Positions 20,838-30,440 are shown, numbered from the stretch's first letter. The stretch: DNA of 33,644 bases from Oscillospiraceae bacterium (GCA_022508745.1 JAFLUP010000009.1:13129-46772), one strand, 5' to 3'. Translations and numbers: made by a program. The notes: a model not told the origin generated them from the sequence alone.

Positions 20838-23745
20838 TGCCGGACGTATCCCCCGGGCTCGCGGCGGAGTGCCCGAAATGCGCCGTGCAGACGCTGTTGT
20901 GCGACGATCCGTTGTACCCGGGATATTCCCCTTCGCCGTACAGATTCTGGAAGAAGGGAACGCTTCCGCTGGTGGGATAGACATATCCGGCAGGCACGTT
21001 GATATAGATATACGACGCATCCGAGATGCGGACGTTGCGTTCGAAGCAGCGTTCCTCCTTGTCCAGCAGACGGAAGCCCACTTTCACCAGATTTTCCGCC
21101 GGGCAGGAGCAGCCGGGCACGCTGATGGACTGAGTCACACGGTCCCAATCCACAAGGATATGCTTATCGCAGTACTCCGTGGGGGTCTTGGATTTGGTGT
21201 AGTAGAAATTGCTGGTGACGACGGAGCCGCCGCCCAGATAGTGTCCGATGTCCTTTTCGCAGGCTTCGGTGGCGAGCTTGCCGGAGATGGTGCAGATACG
21301 CAGACCCGTGTCCCCCGCGTAAGCGACGGTGCTGGGCTGTTTGAACTGCTTCTGGAAGGGGATGCCCGCTTCCTCATAATATTCATATACCATGCGGAAG
21401 GCGTGGTTCCACAGCCCTGCCGCCGCGCCGCCTCTGGCGGTGATGGTCTTGTTGTTGTCGTAGCCGTACCAGCAGCTTCCCACCAGATCCGGCGTGTATC
21501 CGCAGAAGTACAGATCCTTGTTGTCGTTGGTGGTGCCGGTCTTTGCCGCTACCTCCAGCCCGTCGAACTTGCGGTGGAAGTCGATATAGCTGCGCGCCGT
21601 ACCCGCGGAGCCGGAAATGACCGTCTGCAGCAGACGGGTGATCATGAACGCGGTGTCCTCCGAATAGAGAGCCTCCGGGTTCTGGCTGTTATCCAGCACC
21701 ACGTTCCCCTGCGCGTCCCTGACCACGGAATAGGTGCGCGCCTTGGAAGTCACGCCTCCGTTGGCAAAGCAAGCGTACGCCTGCGTCATTTCCCGCACGG
21801 TGACGCCGAAGGTGAAGGAGCCGAGGGAAAGCGGGGAAAGCGCCGCGTCGGAGAAGTGCGCACCGTTGGCGGCGGTGTAATTCTCCACCAGCGTGGTAAA
21901 GCCGGAGCGCATCATGTTCTGGTAGACCATGTTCACCCCCAGCGTGTTGCAGGTATCCACGGCGACGGTGTTCAGGGAGCGCTGGATCGCGTTCTCCAGC
22001 GAGCTGCGCCCGGTAAAGGTGCGGGTGGCGTTGTTAGGCCAGAGGGCGCCCGTGGACGGTTCCAGCAGAACCGGCACGTCGTCGCAGGGTCCTACATAAT
22101 TGTATAACCCGGTTTCCAGCGCGTAAGCGTACACGGAAATGGGCTTGATGGAGGAGCCGCACTGCCGTTTGCTGTGGGTGGCACGGTTCAGCCCGCGGCT
22201 GACCTTCTTTTCCCCTCGCCCGCCGACGATGCCCAGCAGGTTGCCGGTCTTTGCGTCCATGATGCACATAGCGGACTGCGCCTGGATGCCCGTGGTGGAC
22301 GGCCAGTAGCTTTCATCGGTATAAATGGTCTCCAGAATGTGCTGCACGTTGGGATCCATACAGGTGACGATCTGCAAACCGCCGGAATAGAGCTGGATGG
22401 ACGCCTGCCGCTCGTCATAGCCGTAGGTTTCCATCAGATCCGCGATGACGTCGTCGATCACCGCGTCGATGTAGTAGGAGTGAACGGTTTCGGTGTAGAC
22501 GTAGGTTTCCGAATCCTCCACCAACTGCAGCGGCGTATCGTAAGCTTCGTCAAACTGCTCTTGTGTGATCTTTTCCTGCCGCAGCATCTCCCGCAGCACC
22601 AGATTGCGGCGCTCCAGATTGTCCTGCGGATTGATCAGCGGGTCGTACTGCACCGGCGACTTCCCGATGGAGGCGAGCGCCGCACATTCGTTGAGGGTTA
22701 GCTCGGAAAGCTCCTTGCCGAAATACTCCACCGCCGCGGCTCTGACGCCGTAGCAGTTTTCGGACAGGAAGATGGTATTGAGATACATTTCCATGATCTC
22801 GGTCTTGTCGTACTTCGATTCCACGTTCAGCGCGCGGAAGATCTCCTGGATCTTGCGCTGCATGGTGTTCTGGTTATCGCCCGTGACGTTCTTGATCAGC
22901 TGTTGCGTGATGGTGGAACCGCCGTACTGGGAGCCGGAGGGCACAAAGAAGTTGTAAACGGCGGAAAGGGTACGCTTGGTATCCACGCCGTTGTGCTCCC
23001 AGAAGCGCTGGTCCTCGATGGCGGTGTACGCGTCGATGAGCATCTGGGGGATCTCGTCATAGGCGACCCACATCCGGTTTTCACTGGAGGACAGCCGATC
23101 CTCCTCCAGCTCGATCAGATTTCCGTCCCGATCGGTGTAGTACAGCGCAGTGGTCTGCGAAGAATCGTATTTGAGGGTTTGCAGTTCGGGGCAATCGCTG
23201 TCCACAAACTCCTGCAGGTACACCATGAAGGCGACCCCTACCACCGCCCCCACGATCATGCCCACAAGCAGCACGGTGAGCAGCAGGGTGAGGGAATAGG
23301 TGACGAACTTGCGCGCCACGAACAGCACCGTTTTGCCGGTATATTTGCCGGTTTTCCCCAAAACGGAAAGCACTTTGCGGCGACGGCGGCGTCTGATCAT
23401 CTTTTCCTCCGCCTCCGCCTCGTCCGCACCGTCAGGGATGGTCATTCCGACCTCTCCGCCCTCGGAAAACGGGTCAGCGGCGACGCGAGTCTTGCTGTTG
23501 CCGTCCCCTTCGCCGTCCTCAAAGGAATCAAACAGACGGGTCTTCTCGTCGCCGTTCTCCCCTTCGTCGGTGGAAAAGTCATCCTCCTCGACGGAGATCT
23601 CCTCCTGCGCGGAAAGCTCCTCCTGCACGGGGATTTCTTCCCGCACGGGAGATTCCTCCCGCGGCGAATCCGCCTCGAGGGGCGGAACCGGAATAAGAAC
23701 TTCGTCGAAAAACTCTTCCATATGGAATTTGGTTTCGTCGTTCAT
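20830..23745 (-). CDS. Class A penicillin-binding protein (PBP1A type)
   Basis: The 971-residue bifunctional enzyme polymerises and cross-links peptidoglycan. A long acidic cytosolic N-terminus (1-115, repeats of PVREEIPVQEELSAQEE type) leads to an RRRRRRK cluster and one membrane helix (~150-175). The glycosyltransferase GT51 domain (~225-400) has catalytic Glu244 (AIEDQRFWEHNGVD), GGSTITQQLIKN and RKIQEIFRALNVE. The transpeptidase domain has the acyl Ser531 in SSIK (531-534), SLN (590-592) and KTGTTN (735-740). A C-terminal segment (~840-971) is beta-rich with paired Cys. RBS AAGGAG is good. It follows dnaE by 21 nt. Confidence 0.95.
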   Translation of the reverse strand: MNDETKFHMEEFFDEVLIPVPPLEADSPREESPVREEIPVQEELSAQEEISVEEDDFSTDEGENGDEKTRLFDSFEDGEGDGNSKTRVAADPFSEGGEVGMTIPDGADEAEAEEKMIRRRRRRKVLSVLGKTGKYTGKTVLFVARKFVTYSLTLLLTVLLVGMIVGAVVGVAFMVYLQEFVDSDCPELQTLKYDSSQTTALYYTDRDGNLIELEEDRLSSSENRMWVAYDEIPQMLIDAYTAIEDQRFWEHNGVDTKRTLSAVYNFFVPSGSQYGGSTITQQLIKNVTGDNQNTMQRKIQEIFRALNVESKYDKTEIMEMYLNTIFLSENCYGVRAAAVEYFGKELSELTLNECAALASIGKSPVQYDPLINPQDNLERRNLVLREMLRQEKITQEQFDEAYDTPLQLVEDSETYVYTETVHSYYIDAVIDDVIADLMETYGYDERQASIQLYSGGLQIVTCMDPNVQHILETIYTDESYWPSTTGIQAQSAMCIMDAKTGNLLGIVGGRGEKKVSRGLNRATHSKRQCGSSIKPISVYAYALETGLYNYVGPCDDVPVLLEPSTGALWPNNATRTFTGRSSLENAIQRSLNTVAVDTCNTLGVNMVYQNMMRSGFTTLVENYTAANGAHFSDAALSPLSLGSFTFGVTVREMTQAYACFANGGVTSKARTYSVVRDAQGNVVLDNSQNPEALYSEDTAFMITRLLQTVISGSAGTARSYIDFHRKFDGLEVAAKTGTTNDNKDLYFCGYTPDLVGSCWYGYDNNKTITARGGAAAGLWNHAFRMVYEYYEEAGIPFQKQFKQPSTVAYAGDTGLRICTISGKLATEACEKDIGHYLGGGSVVTSNFYYTKSKTPTEYCDKHILVDWDRVTQSISVPGCSCPAENLVKVGFRLLDKEERCFERNVRISDASYIYINVPAGYVYPTSGSVPFFQNLYGEGEYPGYNGSSHNSVCTAHFGHSAASPGDTSGNE

Positions 23746-23766
23746 GGATCTTGCTCCTTTTTCCGT

Positions 23767-26700
23767 TTACTCGGATCGTTTCCAAGCGACGTTCTCGTCG
23801 CCTAAATACTGCCGCAGGGTTTGCAGCAGTCCGTCATGCACGTCACATCCCGCGCCCTTCACGGCGCGAGTCTTGTTTTCTTCGGCAAAATACACCCGCA
23901 GTTGGGTATTTCCCGGGCTTCGCTTCGCCGCGGCGAGCGCATCGTCCAGCTTTTCCCGGTTCCCGGCGGTCACGCGCAGGTAAAGCGCGCCGGAGGCTCC
24001 CGCTTCCGGTTGTTTGCTCTTCAGTATAGCACTTTTTTCGGCGGAAATTGTTTCCGGGGTGGAAATATTTTTCAAAATCATCTTCAGTTCCGGGGGAGCG
24101 TCCTCCTCCCTGCCCTCGGAAAGCTCCGCTTCCCCGTCGAACACCAGGACGGCGCCGGGCAAGACGGAATCCCCGACCCGCTCATACAGATTGGGGAACA
24201 GGATCAGCTCCAGCCCCCCCGTTTCGTCCTCCGCCCCTACAAACGCCATCATGGGTCCCTTCTTCGTCTGCCGCGCCCGTTTACTTGTCACCATGCCCAG
24301 CAGCCTACAAGTTCTTTTCGACGTTTCGCCGGTTTCCAGTTTTTCCCGCAGGGAGCGGACGGTTTCCCCGCCGATCTGTTCCCGCAAAGCGGCGTACTTG
24401 TCCAACGGATGCCCGGAGAAATACAACCCGGTCTGTTCCTTTTCGCCGGAAAGCCGATCGGTGAGGGAAAGGGTCTCCTCCGCCGGAAGATCCAGCTGCA
24501 GCGCCATCCCTTCCTCCCCCGGCGCGTCGAACATCCCGATCTGCCCGATGGAGTTGTGGGCGCGCAGGGCGGCGAGCTTGTCCAGCGCCGTTTCCAGCGC
24601 CCCGAGAAGTCCGCTTCGCCCGACACAAAAGCCGTCCAGCGCTCCCGCTAAAACCAGCGATTGCAGCGGTCGGACGGAAGCGTAAGGGGAAACGCGGGTC
24701 AGAAAATCCTCCGCGGAGCGGTAGTCCCCGGCGTTTCGTTCCGCAACAATGCGGGAAGCGAACATCCCGCCCACGTTTTTGACCGCGGCAAGCCCGTAAC
24801 GGATATGCTCCCCTTCCGCCCGGAAGGCGGCGTCGGAATGATTGACGTCCGGCGGCAGGATGCGGATGCCCAGCCCCGCGCAGTCGGAAGCGTATTCCTG
24901 GATCTTTCCGTGCCAACCGGCAACGGAATTCAGCAACGCACACAGGTAATGCTGCGGGTAATGCGCCTTGAGATAGGCAGTGCGGTAGGCAAGCACGGCA
25001 TAAGCGGCGGCGTGGCTCTTGTTGAAGGCATATTTTGCGAACTCCCGCATGAGATCAAAGATCGCCCGCGCCTTATCCGCGGGGATCCCGTTCGCTGCAC
25101 ATCCGGCGAGGAAGGCTTCTTCCTCCCGTTCCATGATCTCCATTTTTTTCTTTTTCATGGCGTGGAGCAGCACGTCCGCGTGACCGAGGGTAAATCCCGC
25201 AAGGGTCTGGCAGATCTGCATGACCTGCTCCTGATAGATGATGCAGCCGTGGGTCGACCCCAGAATCGGCTCCAGCTCCGGCAGAAGGTATTCCGTCCCC
25301 GCCGGATCGCTCCGGTTCTTCAAAAACGTCTCGATGGAGAGCGCAGGTCCCGGACGGTAAAGGGAAATGACCGATATGATATCCTCCAGACAGCGGGGAC
25401 GCAGCCGTTGCAGCAGACCGCGCATCCCCTCGCTTTCCAACTGGAACAGTCCAAGGGAATGTCCGGCGCTCAACAGGGCATATGTCGCCCGGTCGTCGAA
25501 GGGAACGGCGTCCAGACGGAAGGAGGGATCCTCCTGCCGCACCGTTTGTTCCGCGTCGTGCAGGATGGAAAGGTAGCGAAGCCCGAGGAAGTCGATCTTC
25601 AAGAGCCCCAGCTCCGCCACGGCGTCCATGGTGTACTGGGTGACGGTCACGGATTCGTTGACGGACAGGGGGACGTACTGGGTCAGTGGCAGGTCGGTGA
25701 TGACTACGCCGGCGGCGTGTGTCGCCGCGTTGCGGGGTCTGCCCTCCAACTGCATGGCGTAGCTCACCAGCCGCTTTGCCTCCGGGTCCCGCTCACAGCG
25801 TTCCCGGAGCGCCGGGATCTCCTGCAGGACGCTTCCCAGCTCCATATGCAGGGCGCGAGGCACCAGGCTCACGATCTCCCCTACCGCGCTGTGGGACATC
25901 CCCATGGCGCGTCCCGCGTCCCACATCGCCTGCCTGCACGCCATGGTGCCGAAGGTGACGATCTGCGCGACGCGGTGCTTGCCGTATTTCTCCGTGACGT
26001 ATTCGATGACCTCTCCGCGGCGTTCGTCGCTGAAATCAATGTCAAAATCCGGCATATTCTTGCGTTCCGGGTTTAAAAACCGCTCAAACAGCAATCCGTA
26101 CGACAGCGGATCCACGTCCGTGATGCCGATGCAGTAGGCGACCAGACTGCCTACGCCGCTCCCTCTCCCGGGACCGACGGGGATGCCCGCTTGCTTGGCA
26201 AAGCGCACGAAATCCCACACGATGAGATAGTAATCCGAAAAGCCCATGTCCCGGATGACGGAAAGCTCATACGCCATCCGCTCCTCGTAAGCGTTCCCGC
26301 CGGGGATCCGCCCCAGCTGCAAGCGCTTCCCGTAGCCCTTCCGGCAAAGTTTTTCCAAATACGTATCCGCCGTCTCCCCCGTTGGGACCGGGAACACCGG
26401 CAGATGCTCGGTTTCGAAATCGAAGGCGAAGCTGCACTGCTCCGCGATGCGCAGGGTGTTGTCCACCGCCTCCGGCAGATCCCGGAACAGCTCCCGCATC
26501 TCCTGCTCCGTGCGCAGATAGTAGGAATCCCCCTCAAGACCGGGGCGCTCCGCAAGGGGGACGCCCTCCCGGATGGCGGCCAGCAGCTTCTGCACATTCG
26601 CTTCTTCCGGCCGCAGGTAATGTACGTCATTGGTGGCGACCGGCGGGATATCAAGCTCCCGGGAAAGGCGGATCAGCTCGATATTGACCGGTCTTTCCCC

Positions 26701-27240
26701 CGCCTGCCCGTGCCTGCCGATCTCTAAATAGCAGTTCCCCTGCCCGAAGGTACGTTTCAGCCAGAGCGCTTCTTCCCGCGCACCCTGCGCGTTCCCGTCC
26801 AACAGCTTCTGGGCAACGCAGCCGTTCAGGCAGCCGGAAAGAGCGATCAGCCCCTCCGCGTGCTTTTCCAGCGTCTGGCGGTCGGTGCGGGGGACGTCGT
26901 AAAAACCCTCCGTAAAGGCACGGGAGACGATAGCCGACAGATTCGCGTATCCGATCCGGTCCTTAACCAGCAGCACAAGATGGGAACACCGGCTGTCCAG
27001 CAGACGGTCCTTTTCCTGCATCCGGCGGGGCGCCACATAGACCTCGCACCCGATGATGGGCTTGATCCCCTTCGCCGCGCACGCCTTGTAGAAGGCGACC
27101 GCGCCGTATAGAACCCCGTGGTCCGTGATGGCGACGGCGTTCTGCCCTGCGGCGAGAACGGCGTCCGGGATCTCCCGGATCCTGCATGCCCCGTCCAACA
27201 GGCTGTATTCGGTGTGCAGATGCAGATGAACGAATGGCAT
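23767..27240 (-). CDS. dnaE: DNA polymerase III alpha subunit (DnaE)
   Basis: The 1157-residue replicative polymerase starts at the ATG at 27240 (GGGAG 12 nt upstream); a GTG four codons earlier abuts the RBS and is less likely. The PHP domain (1-~270) opens MPFVHLHLHTEYSLLDG. The catalytic Asp pair is in MPDFDIDFSDERR (~396-408), where E. coli D401/D403 lie. The fingers and thumb region has KYAFNKSHAAAYAVLAYRTAYLK. A helix-hairpin-helix region follows, then an OB domain near ~978 (CRLLGMVTSKRARQTKKGPMMAFVGAED). Low-GC Gram-positives usually also have PolC; the family here is clearly DnaE. It lies in the murB-whiA-dnaE-PBP operon. Confidence 0.97.
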   Translation of the reverse strand: MPFVHLHLHTEYSLLDGACRIREIPDAVLAAGQNAVAITDHGVLYGAVAFYKACAAKGIKPIIGCEVYVAPRRMQEKDRLLDSRCSHLVLLVKDRIGYANLSAIVSRAFTEGFYDVPRTDRQTLEKHAEGLIALSGCLNGCVAQKLLDGNAQGAREEALWLKRTFGQGNCYLEIGRHGQAGERPVNIELIRLSRELDIPPVATNDVHYLRPEEANVQKLLAAIREGVPLAERPGLEGDSYYLRTEQEMRELFRDLPEAVDNTLRIAEQCSFAFDFETEHLPVFPVPTGETADTYLEKLCRKGYGKRLQLGRIPGGNAYEERMAYELSVIRDMGFSDYYLIVWDFVRFAKQAGIPVGPGRGSGVGSLVAYCIGITDVDPLSYGLLFERFLNPERKNMPDFDIDFSDERRGEVIEYVTEKYGKHRVAQIVTFGTMACRQAMWDAGRAMGMSHSAVGEIVSLVPRALHMELGSVLQEIPALRERCERDPEAKRLVSYAMQLEGRPRNAATHAAGVVITDLPLTQYVPLSVNESVTVTQYTMDAVAELGLLKIDFLGLRYLSILHDAEQTVRQEDPSFRLDAVPFDDRATYALLSAGHSLGLFQLESEGMRGLLQRLRPRCLEDIISVISLYRPGPALSIETFLKNRSDPAGTEYLLPELEPILGSTHGCIIYQEQVMQICQTLAGFTLGHADVLLHAMKKKKMEIMEREEEAFLAGCAANGIPADKARAIFDLMREFAKYAFNKSHAAAYAVLAYRTAYLKAHYPQHYLCALLNSVAGWHGKIQEYASDCAGLGIRILPPDVNHSDAAFRAEGEHIRYGLAAVKNVGGMFASRIVAERNAGDYRSAEDFLTRVSPYASVRPLQSLVLAGALDGFCVGRSGLLGALETALDKLAALRAHNSIGQIGMFDAPGEEGMALQLDLPAEETLSLTDRLSGEKEQTGLYFSGHPLDKYAALREQIGGETVRSLREKLETGETSKRTCRLLGMVTSKRARQTKKGPMMAFVGAEDETGGLELILFPNLYERVGDSVLPGAVLVFDGEAELSEGREEDAPPELKMILKNISTPETISAEKSAILKSKQPEAGASGALYLRVTAGNREKLDDALAAAKRSPGNTQLRVYFAEENKTRAVKGAGCDVHDGLLQTLRQYLGDENVAWKRSE

Positions 27241-27264
27241 CCGGCGTTTCACTCCCTGTTATGG

Positions 27265-27942
27265 TCATGGATCCGTCAGTTCGGAAGCAAGGCGGGTCAG
27301 CTTTTGTAAGCGATGATTCAGCCCGCTGCGGCTGACCGGCGGGTCGGACAGGCGGCGCAGCTCCTCCAGACTCGCCTCCGGGTGGGCAAGGCGCAGAGCG
27401 GCGGCTGCCTGTAACTCCTCCGGCAGCGCGCCCAGCTTGCGCGCCTGTTTCAGCCGCTCGATGGCAGTCAATTGCTCGGCGGCGGCGTTGGCGGTGCGGG
27501 CAAGGTTGGCGGTCTCCGCGTTGCATTTGCGGTTCAGCTCCCCGCGGAACTGCTTGTCCACCTGCACCTCCATCAGGCGCAGGGAGAAACGGGTAGCGCC
27601 CATGAGGGAGACCAGATCGGACACCGCGTCGCTTTTTTTGATGTACAGCAGCGTTTTCCCCCGCCGACGGGCGATTTTCGCCTCGATTTCCGCCTGCCGC
27701 AGGACGTCCTGCACGTAGAGGGCGTAATCATCTCCGAAAGTAAAGGTCAGCATCGCGTCCTTTTCCGGCGGGTTCAGATAGCCAAAGCGGAAGAACACCC
27801 CCCGCAGGAAGCTGCCGAGACAATGCTCACAGTGGGCTTCAAACTGCGCTGCTTCGAAGCCGGCGGTGCAAGCCATCATGCAGCACTCCCGCCGGAAGCC
27901 CAGCGTTTGCAGGTATTCTTTTAATTCAGAGGAATAAGACAT
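27265..27942 (-). CDS. whiA: WhiA-family DNA-binding protein, N-terminally shortened
   Basis: The 225-residue protein is clearly WhiA in its C-terminal half: ELNRKCNAETANLARTANAAAEQ, ALPEELQAAAALRLAHPEASLEELRRL, and the helix-turn-helix PPVSRSGLNHRLQKL. The middle (~25-125) matches the second LAGLIDADG-like half (CLGSFLRGVFFRFGYLNPPEKDAMLTF and YIKKSDAVSDLVSLMGA). WhiA proteins are usually ~300-320 residues; the first LAGLIDADG half (~80 residues after MSYSSELKEYL) appears missing. The N-terminal MSYSSELKE is still WhiA-like, so this is an internal contraction rather than a wrong start. WhiA affects cell division and chromosome segregation in Firmicutes and sporulation in actinobacteria. It is 33 nt after murB and 24 nt before dnaE. 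Confidence 0.9.
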   Translation of the reverse strand: MSYSSELKEYLQTLGFRRECCMMACTAGFEAAQFEAHCEHCLGSFLRGVFFRFGYLNPPEKDAMLTFTFGDDYALYVQDVLRQAEIEAKIARRRGKTLLYIKKSDAVSDLVSLMGATRFSLRLMEVQVDKQFRGELNRKCNAETANLARTANAAAEQLTAIERLKQARKLGALPEELQAAAALRLAHPEASLEELRRLSDPPVSRSGLNHRLQKLTRLASELTDP

Positions 27943-27975
27943 CGTCCACCTCTTCCACGTTACAACACGTTACAA

Positions 27976-28848
27976 TCAGAAAGACAAAATCCGAATTTCC
28001 GGCTCCAGTTCGACGCCGAATGTTTCCAAAACGGTTTCCCGCACGGCTTCTAACAAAGCCCGCACGTCCGCGGAGGTGGCGCCGCCCCGGTTGATGACAA
28101 ACCCCGCGTGCTTTTCGGACACCTGCGCACCGCCGATGGAGAAGCCCTTCAGCCCCGCCTGCTCGATGAGCGCACCGGCGTAATGCCCGACCGGGCGCTT
28201 GAAGGCGCTGCCGCAGGAGGGAAACTCCAATGGCTGTTTTTCCCGTCGGGAAGCCATGTTGCGCTCCATCTCCCCGCGAATCGCGGCAGAATCCCCGTCC
28301 GGGCAGGAAAAGACGGCATGCAGCAGAAGCAGGCCGTTCTCCTGCAACGCGCTGTGCCGGTAGGCGAAGCGCAGGTCTTCCTTTTTCAGGGTCACCTGTC
28401 TGCCGGATCTGTCCATGCAGAGCGCTTCCTCAAAACAATCGGAGATCTCCCCGCCGTAGGCGCCTGCGTTCATGTATACGCCGCCGCCCACCGTTCCGGG
28501 GATCCCGTAGGCAAATGCCAGCCCGCTCTTCCCCTGCTCCTGCGCAAAGGTCGCCAGCGCGGAGAGGGAAACACCGCAGGAAACGACGATGCGCCCGCTT
28601 TCCATCCGCAGGGAGCGAATGGCGGTGGTGAGAATGACCGCGCCGGGATAGTCCTCATCCGGGAACAGCAGATTCGAAGCGCCGCCGATCACCAGAAACG
28701 GCATGGACGCATCGGAAAGCTCGCGCACCAACGCGGCGAAGTCCTCCTCGCTCTCCGGGCGGTAAAGGTACCGCACGGTGCCGCCCACGCGCATACTGGT
28801 ATACGGTGCAATGCGGACATATTCCTGTGGGACAGGCAGTTTCGGCAC
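27976..28848 (-). CDS. murB: UDP-N-acetylenolpyruvoylglucosamine reductase
   Basis: The 290-residue FAD enzyme makes UDP-N-acetylmuramate. It starts at GTG (28848) with GGGGGA 7 nt upstream. Motifs are NTSMRVGG-like (PYTSMRVGGTVR, 15-26), FAD-binding VIGGASNLLF (53-62) and FAYGIPGTVGGGVYMNAGAYGGE (112-134), YRHSAL (163-168), the catalytic Ser in CGSAFKRP (212-219) and a C-terminal Glu in EPEIRIL. This is the shorter type II form typical of Firmicutes. It leads the five-gene operon down to 20052. Confidence 0.95.
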   Translation of the reverse strand: MPKLPVPQEYVRIAPYTSMRVGGTVRYLYRPESEEDFAALVRELSDASMPFLVIGGASNLLFPDEDYPGAVILTTAIRSLRMESGRIVVSCGVSLSALATFAQEQGKSGLAFAYGIPGTVGGGVYMNAGAYGGEISDCFEEALCMDRSGRQVTLKKEDLRFAYRHSALQENGLLLLHAVFSCPDGDSAAIRGEMERNMASRREKQPLEFPSCGSAFKRPVGHYAGALIEQAGLKGFSIGGAQVSEKHAGFVINRGGATSADVRALLEAVRETVLETFGVELEPEIRILSF

Positions 28849-28908
28849 GGACGATCCCCCTTTCGGTATGTGTGAAAAACAGACGAATCCAAACGATTCC
28901 TACTTTCT

Positions 28909-28937
28909 ATTATACATCAAATTTTCCGGAAGTGCAA
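28909..28937 (-). promoter_or_regulatory. Promoter of the murB-whiA-dnaE operon
   Basis: On the minus strand TTGCAC (28932-28937), 17 nt, then a perfect TATAAT (28909-28914), about 60 nt before the murB GTG. Confidence 0.85.
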
Positions 28938-28976
28938 CCCCTTCCGTGCCGGAACTTTGGAAAAAAGCAGAAGAAT

Positions 28977-29939
28977 TCAGGTTGACGACAGGTATTCCTT
29001 GATCTCCTCCGGCGTCAGCCGGTCGTGCAGGGCGAGGTTGATGCCCGCGGCAATGAGCCCGGCGGCGGCAGACGCGATGGTATCGCTGTCCCGCGGGGTG
29101 ATGAAGAAATCCTTCCCCGCCCCGTCCAACAGCTTTTCCACCACCTTGTCGAACACCGGCAGGTCGGCGGGATAGCCCTCCTTTTCCGCCAGTTCCTCCA
29201 GCAGATCATACGCCAGCGTTCCCGCGTCCACCACGGTAGGGATCCCGATGGAAATGACCGGGACCCCCAGCGTTTCCTTTGACAGCGCGGTGCGCGTATT
29301 GGAAACCCCGGAGCCGGGACAGATGCCGGTATCCGAAAGCTGAACGGTGGACGCGAGGCGGGAAAGGCGTCGGGAGGCCAGCGCATCGATGGCGATGACG
29401 CAGGAGGGGCGGATGCGCTCCGCCACGCTGCGGATGATCTCCGCGCTTTCCACCCCCGTCTGCCCCAGTACGCCGGGTGCGATGGCAGCCAGCTCGCCGA
29501 ACCCGGCGCTCTCGAACAGGCTTTGGTCCAGCACGCGGATGTGCCGCGTCACCAGTACCCCGCTCACCACCCGCGGACCGATGGAATCCGGCGTGATGCG
29601 ATCGTTCCCCAAGCCCGCCACCAGCACGCAGCCCCGCCCCCCGGGGGATATTTCTTTCGGGAGCAGTTTGCGCAGTTCCTCCGCCAGCACGGATGCGGCG
29701 GCGTCCATGGAGCCGCGTTGCGCGCCCGGATCCCAAACGGGACCGATGTCCAGCGTGACGTACGTCCCCGCCGGTTTGCCCGCGGCTTTGCCGTTTGCCG
29801 CTCCGTCGGGGCTCACCCGCATGGTGGTGATACGGATGCCGTTTTCCTCCCGCTCCTCCGACTCTATGCCGTCCGGCTTGCCCGGCTTTGCGTGCAGCTC
29901 CCGTGTTTCCAGCGCAAGGTCGGTTCGTTTTTGATACAT
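28977..29939 (-). CDS. gpr: Spore germination protease GPR
   Basis: The 320-residue protein starts at the ATG at 29939 (GGAGGG 11 nt upstream). Diagnostic features are the N-terminal RTDLALETRE (5-14), the site where the zymogen is normally activated, and GCVLVAGLGNDRITPDSIGPRVVSGVLVTRH, then VIAIDALASRRLSRLASTVQLSDTGICPGSGVSN. GPR degrades the small acid-soluble proteins that coat spore DNA during germination, which is good evidence that the organism forms spores. Only four residues precede RTDLALE, shorter than the Bacillus propeptide but common in clostridia. No sigma-F/G promoter is convincing. It is divergent from rpsT. Confidence 0.96.
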   Translation of the reverse strand: MYQKRTDLALETRELHAKPGKPDGIESEEREENGIRITTMRVSPDGAANGKAAGKPAGTYVTLDIGPVWDPGAQRGSMDAAASVLAEELRKLLPKEISPGGRGCVLVAGLGNDRITPDSIGPRVVSGVLVTRHIRVLDQSLFESAGFGELAAIAPGVLGQTGVESAEIIRSVAERIRPSCVIAIDALASRRLSRLASTVQLSDTGICPGSGVSNTRTALSKETLGVPVISIGIPTVVDAGTLAYDLLEELAEKEGYPADLPVFDKVVEKLLDGAGKDFFITPRDSDTIASAAAGLIAAGINLALHDRLTPEEIKEYLSST

Positions 29940-30015
29940 TTTATGAAGTTCCCTCCGATTTTTTCTTTTTATTTTGTGCCAATGAAAAAAATTTATGTTT
30001 TTTTGTATTTCCCTC

Positions 30016-30044
30016 TTGCAAAATGAAAAAAAGTATGGTAAAAT
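30016..30044 (+). promoter_or_regulatory. Promoter of rpsT
   Basis: TTGCAA (30016-30021), 17 nt, TAAAAT (30039-30044), 37 nt before the TTG start. The A-rich spacer suits a strong constitutive promoter. Confidence 0.8.
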
Positions 30045-30081
30045 AAGCAGGTTCCTAAAAAAGAAAGAGGAGGTGAGTCGT

Positions 30082-30345
30082 TTGCCGAACATCAAATCTG
30101 CGAAGAAGCGTGTGCTGGTCACGAAGACGAAGACCCTGCAGAACAAGAGCTTCCGTTCTGCGATGAAGACTTCGATCAAGAAGTACGAGGCTGCACTTGC
30201 CGGGGGAGATCGTGCACTTGCATCCAAGACCTACCTCGAGGCGGTCAGCATGATCGACCGTGCCGTCAACAAAGGCATCCTTCACAAGAACAACGCTGCG
30301 AGAAAGAAGAGCCGTTATACCCAGATGCTCAACAACGCGCAGTAA
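30082..30345 (+). CDS. rpsT: 30S ribosomal protein S20 (TTG start)
   Basis: The 87-residue basic protein starts at TTG (30082) behind a strong GAGGAGGTG RBS. It opens MPNIKSAKKRVLVTKTKT, has RSAMKTSIKKYEAAL and DRAVNKGILHKNNAARKKSR, typical of S20, which binds 16S rRNA early in 30S assembly. A TTG start is common for rpsT and allows autoregulation in E. coli. The gpr-rpsT pairing is normal for clostridia. Confidence 0.96.
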   Translation: MPNIKSAKKRVLVTKTKTLQNKSFRSAMKTSIKKYEAALAGGDRALASKTYLEAVSMIDRAVNKGILHKNNAARKKSRYTQMLNNAQ

Positions 30346-30362
30346 ACAGTTGTGTTTTCGGT

Positions 30363-30397
30363 GGTTCGTGCGCCCGCATAGGCGCAGGCGCACGACC
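30363..30397 (+). other. Strong hairpin between rpsT and the tRNA genes
   Basis: GGTTCGTGCGCC and GGCGCACGACC form an ~11-bp GC-rich stem with a 12-nt loop. No T run follows, so it is more likely a processing or stability element than a terminator. Confidence 0.55.
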
Positions 30398-30440
30398 TCC
30401 TTTGAAGGATCAGCGGAAGGTCTCACGAGCGCCTTCGCAC

